This document shows, piece after piece, positions 27,511 to 33,662 of a stretch of 33,662 nucleotides of DNA (positions within the stretch are counted from its first letter, which is position 1; every line of letters starts with the position of its first letter). The notes under the pieces are model-generated. The model was not told the origin of the DNA, ran no database searches, and saw only the letters and a list, made by a program, of their open reading frames with translations. The translations under genes and the position numbers were made by a program. The stretch is from Pigoraptor vietnamica (lineage: Eukaryota; Opisthokonta; Filasterea): NCBI GenBank assembly GCA_943704525.1, contig CALSCQ010000390.1, positions 1 through 33,662 of the forward strand, in the 5' to 3' direction.

Positions 27511-30500
27511 ATGGCGGCCGCGCTGCTCTTCACGACGGTCGTCTGCGCCGTCCTCTTCTTTGCGCAACTGTTCCGCGGGGTGTACCTTCCGATGGTATGC
27601 ATGCACGCCCGCGCTTGCCCTGGATATACATGCGCACGCTTGTGTGTGCAGTTCTTCTCCCTTGGGTATACATGCGGGGTAGCGTGTGTGGTTGGAAGTG
27701 GGGAGGGGGCACATGGGGCTGCTTGTGGCCTCGTCGTGCACAAGAACGTTGCAAGCTCACACGCAGTACGCGCACGCACAGCACAGTAGTATGTAACAGG
27801 CACACACACGGACGCCTCGCGTGTTGTCAGTGTGTGGGTCTTGTTTTTTCCATTGATATGCGCCCATGTGCACACGGACGCCTCGCGTGTTGTCAGTGTG
27901 TGGGTCTTGCTCCTTCCATTGATATGCGCCCATGTGTTCGTATGATTACCGATTCCCTTTGCGCCCTTCCCCTCAGCTATGGTGGTACGTGAGGGAGTCG
28001 CTGCACTTCGCGGGGTTCGGCGGCGGTGTGATTGGCGCGTGCATTGCCCTCTATGCGGTGCTCCCCATTGCGGTCACGTGGGCCGCGCTTCGGGCCGCGT
28101 GCCGTGCAGGAGCAACGAATGGACCCCGCCTTATTCGCCTCTGCTGTGGGTGTTACGTTCGTGTGCTCTTTTCGATGTGTGAGCTCTGCACGTGTACGAT
28201 TCGATGTGATGTGTCGAAGGGGTTGGGGCTAAAAGTTGGGTTAATGTACGCATGTGGCGTCGTTGCGATTCGCTGTGTTGGCAGACGCTTGCAAGATAGC
28301 TGACCGACTTGTGTTCAGGCGCGGCACTGGCCTTCTGCCGCCTCATGGAGCAAGTCTCGCGGTCGCCTTTTGTGGATCTGCATGCCGCCGCTGTGGGCTC
28401 GGGGGTCGCCATCGCCCTCGTCGCCGTCGCCCTCTCGTGTGCCGGTGAGTCGGGGCGCCTTATTTCTGGCGTTGGCCACGTGCGTATGTGCGTGGTGCAG
28501 TGTGCGCCGATGTGCGGCAGTGGTGCGACGTCGGGCATTGGGTGCATGAGTGCATGGCGATTTGGTCGTTGTGTGTCAGGCACGTTTCCGCACCCGCCTC
28601 ACCCGGTTCGTTTGCAGCGGCGGAGGGGCCGTCGCAGCTCCTCCAGGCCTCCTTCGGAATCCCCGTCGGCCTTTACGCCGACTCGGCCGTTCGAGGGCTC
28701 TTTGACACGGTCGATCTCAGCGCACTCCGCGGGTTCTTCCCGGTCGCCTTCGTCCTCGTGGTCTCCGCCATGCTGTGGCAGATGGCCGTCTTCCTCGAGC
28801 GCTGGAACTTGCCCGTATCCCCTTCCCCGCCGGTGTCCCCCGCCGCGCCCCGTGTCGTTGCGGCGGTGGGCGCTGCGTGCGGGCTCGTCGTGTACGCCTC
28901 GTTCGCGTGCCTCCAGCTGCAGTCCTGGAGCTCTCTCAAGTCGGGCGGACAGTTTGATCCACGCGTCTCGCTCGTCATCGTCGCCGTCGCGTCGGCGCTG
29001 AGCGTTCCGGCCGCGTTCTGGACGCTCCCGCCGAGCTACCGGGGCCCAGCGCAGGTCGCTGGCGTCCCCGTGGCTGCCGTCAAGCGCGATCCGTCCGTGA
29101 TTGTGCTCGCGCCCCTTCTCGTGAGTGGCATCTGCGCAATGTTTCCGCCTGGGATTGCGGGCGCGGCGGCCGTCGCGCAACTCATCGTCGTGGCGGCATC
29201 GTCAGTCGTGTCGCTCTTCGCGTGCATTCGCCCCCTTCTTCTCTCGTCGGACGGCCTCCCATCGGCAGCGCCCGTCACGCTGGACGCGGATGCGCCGCTT
29301 CAGCACGTGCAGGGGTCGCTGCACTCGGCCCTCCGCTTCGCCGTTGCGTTTGTCGGCGCGGCGGTGTTCCTTGTGCTCGCCCACACGGCCGTTGTCCAGA
29401 CGGGTGCCGCCGTGAATCCCCATGTTTTCGTTGCCCTCGCGATCGCAGGCGCCTTCGCCGTCCGCTGTTGGGTCTGCAGCCACGGGGCCGACGCGGGGGC
29501 GACGGCGCCAGGCTTGCTGCGCACAATCCGCGCACCCTGGGCCGCTGTCGTCGTGTTCTGTGCCCTCGCGCTTGCGAATCCGTGGCTCGCGCGGCCGTTG
29601 CCCGCTGTCGTGAATAACGTCGGGCACCATCCAGCGGATGGGTCGCTGACGGTCGCCAGCTGGAATCTGCACATGGGCATCAGCTCGTCCTATCGCGTCG
29701 ACATCGACGACGTCGCGGCGGTGCTGCGAGACGCGGGCGCGGATGTGGTCGGTCTCCAGGAGGTATCGCGCGGCGAGCTGACCAACGGCGGCTGCGATGT
29801 GCTGTATGCGCTGTCCCGTCGCACGCGATATGCCGAGTACGTGTACGGTCCTTCGTACGAACTCACCGCCGGCGATGCCATTCTGTCGCGGCTGTCCTTC
29901 GCGCGCAGCGGACACCAGGTCATGCGTCGGACTGCGGGCACGCCGCGCGAATTTTCGTGGGCAGTGTTTGACGTGGACGGGCGGCCATTTCTGTTTGTGA
30001 CCACGCACCTACACCACTCGTCGGGCTCGGCCGGCGTCGCGCAGCGCTTGTCTCAGATTGAGGAGATATCTGCGTTTGTCGAGGGCGAGCTGCCCGGTGA
30101 GGGCGGCCTCCCCCGTGTCGTCGTGGGCGACATGAATTCTGCCGAGGGCGGTCCCGAGGGTGCGCTGTTCGGCGAAGTGGGGTTCCGGGACGCGTGGCTG
30201 ACATGCGCGAATGCAACGGCGGCGGAGCAGTCGGGCGGCGCCACTCACCCTGCGACGGTCCCCGCCGAGCGCCTCGACTGGGTCATGTACGCCGATGCCG
30301 CTTGCAGGCGCATGGAGGTATGAACTAGAGCAGCCCTTTGTTTCTTTGTCTGCGTGTCTCGTTGCCTCTGTCGCCTGTGCATTGGAGTCGATGGACACAC
30401 GTCTGTGATTAGGCTGGTCCGATATCTGTGCTGCAGTGGACATTCGCTGATGCGCTTGTCGTGCCATTTCGTGTCGCAGGTTGTGCCGACACTCGCGTCA

Positions 30501-30551
30501 GACCACCGGTTGGTCGTCGCTGTCTTTGACCTCCCTGCCAACAAGCATTAA
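27511..30551 (+). CDS. Multi-pass membrane EEP-domain protein (CWH43/PGAP2IP-like)
   Basis: About 727 aa. Exons: 27511-27594, 27977-28178, 28319-28444, 28618-30317, 30480-30551. The end of exon 2 could instead be 28145 (716 aa), as both donors keep phase. Roughly eleven hydrophobic helices fill residues 1-470 (for example LLFTTVVCAVLFFAQLF, FFPVAFVLVVSAMLWQ, VVAAVGAACGLVVYASF). A C-terminal endonuclease/exonuclease/phosphatase fold (about 480-727) carries SWNLHMG, LQEV, THLHH, GDMNS and SDHR, which are the metal-binding and catalytic motifs. The order of many membrane helices then EEP matches CWH43/PGAP2IP, which remodel GPI-anchor lipids to ceramide in the secretory pathway. Whether the substrate here is a GPI lipid or another phosphodiester is open. 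The last exon supplies the catalytic SDH. Confidence 0.8.
27805..27936 (+). repeat. 66-nt direct tandem repeat in intron 1
   Basis: Two head-to-tail copies (27805-27870 and 27871-27936), nearly identical, inside the 382-nt first intron of the membrane-EEP gene, the longest intron in the window. Confidence 0.9.
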
Positions 30552-30776
30552 AGGATTGTGGTTGGGCTGCAATGGGATCCACACGTGTAGTTGCGGCAGT
30601 GGCCTTCTCCTGCGCTGACAATTGACCATTTCGCTACGACGGCCACAGTTTCTAAAGTCTCTGTGCTGTGCCTGAAATCCTCGCATGTCCTACAACTGTC
30701 TTTGCACGACTTCACTTTAAGGCATCACCAACCACAAAGGAGGCAAACTTTCTTTTTTTTTTTTCATCAGTCACCT
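30552..30776. other. Convergent 3' spacer
   Basis: 225 nt between the stop codons of the membrane-EEP gene (+) and the kelch gene (-). It contains a T-rich run at about 30752-30764. No gene is seen. Confidence 0.5.
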
Positions 30777-32685
30777 TCAGTGCGTCACCGACGGCAACAC
30801 GGAGGACAAAGGCACGCTCTGCGCGCTCGGATAGAAGAAGTCGTTGTTGTCGCCGCCGCCAGAGACAAGAACGAACGGCTGCCCGTTGGAAGAGAACGTG
30901 CACGTGACATGGCCAGCTCGGGGTCGACGGAGGATTTCGCTCGCAGGGGACAGCTCAGTCCACGTCAGGGTATCTGCTTTTTTAAACAACGTGAGAAATA
31001 AAGGATGAGAGACTCCGTGCAGCAACCGAGCACCATTCAGTCGATTTGACGAAGCGGTAGAATGATACAACTACCGAATGCCGCCGATTCGACGAAGAAC
31101 AGGCGACCGGTGGATTAATACAACTGGTGAATCAGAATGCCGCCGCACTCACCTGTCGACAGAAGGAAGACGTCTGACATGGCATTCTCGCCGTCAAATC
31201 CGCCGTAGACGAGAATGTAGCCATCAGGAAGGGCGACGGCCGTGTGCCAGCTGCAGAGCGCCGGGTAGGGATTGCATGTAAACAGAATGCACGAAAGGCG
31301 ACGAAAAAATTCACCCGCGGAGATCATGATGGGACAAGAAAGGGAAAAAAAAAAAAAAGAAAAAAAAAAAAAAACAAAAACAAAAGGAGGCACATCCACG
31401 CACCTCCTTGGCGATGGCGGCGTTCCCTTTGCCTCCACTTGCGTAAACTCCATCATCACTGTCAAAAAATAGAATCGAATGAGTGCGACCGTGCAGCGCA
31501 GGGCACACAGAGTGACGCCAATACCGAGTCGCCGGACTGACACCCGACAGCAGATATGCACGGCTATCAATGGACTGATTGCGGCGCACCCATGTCAAGC
31601 ACAAAGAGGTCGTTGAAGCAGGTCGGCGAGTCCCATCCGCCGAAAATGAACAGCCGCTCGCCCACAAGCGTCGCGGTGTGTCTGCAACAAAGTGAGTTAG
31701 AGACAAATTAGACAAATAATCAGTTGCAAAGACAGAGAGCTGATGAGACCTCGTCGTAAGGCCGTGACCCACCCTGACCGCGGGCAAGGCTTGGCACCAG
31801 TCACGAGGGGCTCGTACCAGCTACTCGTCGCTACGCATGAGTGAAAATTGACTGTCAGACACTGTACCGCGCTCGCTGAGGCATAAAGTCGCATACGGAA
31901 ATAATCGGCCGGCGCACCTGGATTGAAGACATGGAGTGTGTTGCTGCACGTGTCGGGGATGTTTGCGGACATGTGGCCGTGCACGCCTCCGAAGAAATAG
32001 AGCTCGTCGCGGAAGAGGGTGCATGTGTGGTACGAGCACGTGGGCGGCTTGCCCTGGGGCTGCAACCGGCTAGCAGTGAGCTCATGAACTGTAAACCGAA
32101 ACGAACGTCTGTACGAAAACGACAAGCCGGCCCCAAACTCAAAACCCGCATGTTAAACAGGACTGACACATCAGCTCTCACGCGCATACCTTGACGAGTG
32201 TCCAGGCGCAGTCGCCGAGAGTGAGAGAGTACATGTCGCTGAACCACCGCATGTTTTTCGATCCGCCGAAAATGTACACGGCCTTGCGCTCCGGCACAAA
32301 TACGGCGCTTTGTCCCATGCGAAGGCCCGGGCCAGTGCCGACGAGCGTGGCCACAGAAGTCCACGAATCGGTCGCTGTTAAGGCAGAAGAAAAGATCAAC
32401 AACACGGCGGAATGGATCTGTCCATCGGCAGCGAACAGTGACTGCGAATCCCATTCTACCAACGGCTAAACGCGGACAGGCAAGCCCCGCGCTGTTACGT
32501 GCAATGGAGCCGTGCGCACCCGTGTCATACGTCCAAAGGCCGTCACGCGCGAGCTCCTGCTTTGCTCCCTGTCCGCCGTACATGAAGAAGCGACCGTCGA
32601 GGAGATCGACGAACGAGTGGCCCCACCGCGGGGAAGGCGTGGACGACTTGACTGCGCACACGAGCTCGAGTGAGTTATGGAGCAT
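30777..32685 (-). CDS. Kelch-repeat protein
   Basis: A 330-aa protein made almost wholly of kelch repeats, predicted to fold as a six-bladed beta-propeller used for protein binding. Minus-strand exons: 32520-32685, 32190-32374, 31918-32059, 31773-31830, 31590-31681, 31404-31458, 31153-31250, 30777-30973 (993 nt). The repeats are easy to see: PSPRWGHSFVDLLDG...FFMYGGQ; MGQSAVF...VYIFGGSKNMRWFSDMY; CSYHTCTLF...LYFFGGVHG; SGHTATLVGERLFIFGGWD; SWHTAVALPDGYILVYGGFDG; AGHVTCTF...FVLVSGGGDNNDFF. There is no BTB or F-box, so it resembles RABEPK/KLHDC-type propellers. It starts at the ATG at 32685, 75 nt after the preceding gene's stop. The introns are poorly conserved in length; one carries a long A tract (T on the sense strand). 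Confidence 0.88.
31345..31385 (+). repeat. A-rich tract (poly-T in sense of kelch intron)
   Basis: About 40 nt of almost pure A on the plus strand within the kelch intron 31251-31403, interrupted by single G or C. On the transcribed strand it is a U-rich tract near the donor, not at the acceptor. Confidence 0.85.
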
Positions 32686-32760
32686 GTGCTAAATGCAGCA
32701 GCAAACCAGGGTGAGCACGAACACAGGAGCAGCAGTTGAGTACAGCCGCAGTCAGGACAG

Positions 32761-33603
32761 TCAAGTTGGCCGTAGCAATTCCCCTCTGTTCGCAAGCCCA
32801 CCTTCGCCCGCATCCTCAACCGCGTCGTCCTCCGCCACCGATACGGATCGCCGCTTGTTCGGCCGCTGCGCAGCGCTGCCGTCTGCGCCGCGCTTGTTGC
32901 CCTTCGTTGCCTTGCGCTCACCCGTCGGCGACTTTGGTGCCGTGGGCGAGGGACCAGCCGGGCTGCTGAGCCCAGAGTCAGGGGCGTCCTCAGCGCCCCT
33001 CGCACTGCGCGGCGCAAAGGGCGACTGTTGCGAAAGCATGCCCGCACCCGCCGACACAACGGACGACGGCGACATGAGCAGCGCGCTCGCATCGGACGCT
33101 GACGGCGCCGACAGGCCCTCGGCACGCACGACAATCTTCGCGAGGCCGTCGCGTGCGGCCACTTCGGCGGCAACGCGGCTTTCGTCGTCGGACAAAGGAA
33201 GGTCTACGCACAGACACCTGCGACACATGATAATAGCAAACATTAGGCGGACCGCCACTGCGTCTGCGGGCGGCACGAGGGAGAGTGATGGCGTGCGCCA
33301 AACTCACCGCGTCTCCTTCCCAAATGTGCCCAGAGGACGAGCGGGGATTTCGCTGCCAATCGAAACAGACACGGCAAATTTGGCCGCATCCGAGAGGGCG
33401 TGAAGCTCACCGGAGACGAACACGACCTGTGGCGCCCCGTTGCGTTACATTACATTACAGAGTTGAGTGTTGGCACGCACAGCATGGACGTGATGCAGCA
33501 GGAACGCGCGCATGGCATGCAATTGTTATGCGCACAGCTGAGAGTGCTCACCAGCGCCTTCGGCAGCGGAAAACTGCAGAAGCCCGAGAAAAGGGTGCAC
33601 GCG
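32761..33603 (-). CDS. Unrecognised protein, 5'-partial
   Basis: The 3' end of a minus-strand gene whose start lies beyond the right edge. Exons in the window: 33552-33603, 33308-33426 and 32761-33217, joined by GTGAGC/GTGAGT donors and CAG acceptors with matching phases; about 209 residues are visible. The first part looks folded (SFPLPKALVVFVSGELHALS, AAKFAVSVSIG, RCLCVDLPLSDDESRVAAEV). The rest is disordered: Ser/Pro/Ala-rich, then basic (KATKGNKRGADG, RPNKRRS, a plausible nuclear localisation signal), then acidic (AEDDAVEDAGEG). I do not recognise the family. It could in principle splice into the kelch gene 75 nt downstream, but no strong phase-compatible donor exists, so two genes are preferred. 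Confidence 0.6.
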
Positions 33604-33662
33604 CTGTCGCAGAAAAGTGAATGAGCGTCGGTTCATCACATACATCAATGGCACCCCGATCG

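Noticed and set aside
32686-32760. Intron joining the orphan gene to the kelch gene
   Set aside because: The TTTAG acceptor before the kelch ATG needs a phase-0 donor. The only good donor (GTGGGC near the orphan's 3' end) is phase 1 and would create a stop immediately.
1-33662. CRISPR arrays, insertion sequences, bacterial operons or viral genes
   Set aside because: No regularly spaced repeats, transposase-like frames, Shine-Dalgarno-linked operons or viral hallmark genes are visible. All repeats found are microsatellites or local duplications.

Overview
This is about 33.7 kb of GC-rich nuclear DNA from a free-living, intron-rich unicellular eukaryote. Every protein gene but one is cut by many short introns (about 55-380 nt), there is a bona fide U6 snRNA gene, and genes lie tens to a few hundred bases apart. 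The gene set is animal-like: a CDKL5-type kinase, a SAM-RhoGAP-START protein of DLC1/STARD13 type, cathepsin O, INPP4 phosphatase, DNA2 and COA5. That points to a protist such as a unicellular holozoan, apusomonad-like flagellate or amoebozoan. CDKL kinases are usually tied to cilia, so a flagellate is my best guess. I cannot name the species. No bacterial, phage or CRISPR features are present.

Layout, left to right. 1-2996 (+): CDKL-family kinase lacking its first exon, with a long Glu-Arg repeat tail. 3550-7246 (+): SAM-RhoGAP-START protein in 13 exons. 7496-12487 (+): DNA2 nuclease-helicase in 6 exons; the last intron looks like a U12-type AT-AC intron. 12549-14006 (-): intronless histidyl-tRNA synthetase of bacterial/mitochondrial type. 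14465-15593 (+): divergent mitochondrial carrier. 16221-18155 (+): cathepsin O-like protease in 10 exons, with a 14-nt micro-exon that carries the catalytic cysteine. 18721-23915 (+): PH-domain inositol-polyphosphate 4-phosphatase in 11 exons. 24098-24520 (-): COA5/PET191, 72 aa in 3 exons. 24720-24829 (+): U6 snRNA with a TATA box at -30. 25054-27297 (-): frameshifted F-box/ankyrin-like pseudogene. 27511-30551 (+): multi-pass membrane protein with a C-terminal endonuclease/exonuclease/phosphatase domain (CWH43/PGAP2IP-like). 30777-32685 (-): kelch-repeat protein in 8 exons. 32761-33603 (-): 3' part of an unrecognised basic/acidic protein that runs off the right edge.

The genes are independent housekeeping and signalling units, not an operon. 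Themes that recur are phosphoinositide/Rho signalling (RhoGAP-START, INPP4), mitochondrial function (HisRS, carrier, COA5) and genome maintenance (DNA2). I modelled about 62 introns from splice signals plus reading-frame continuity. By my reading 53 of 61 GT donors are GTG rather than GTA, and several introns on plus-strand genes are filled with GU repeats. Exon boundaries are hand-derived; wherever a coding phase could be checked it closes exactly (total coding length divisible by three).
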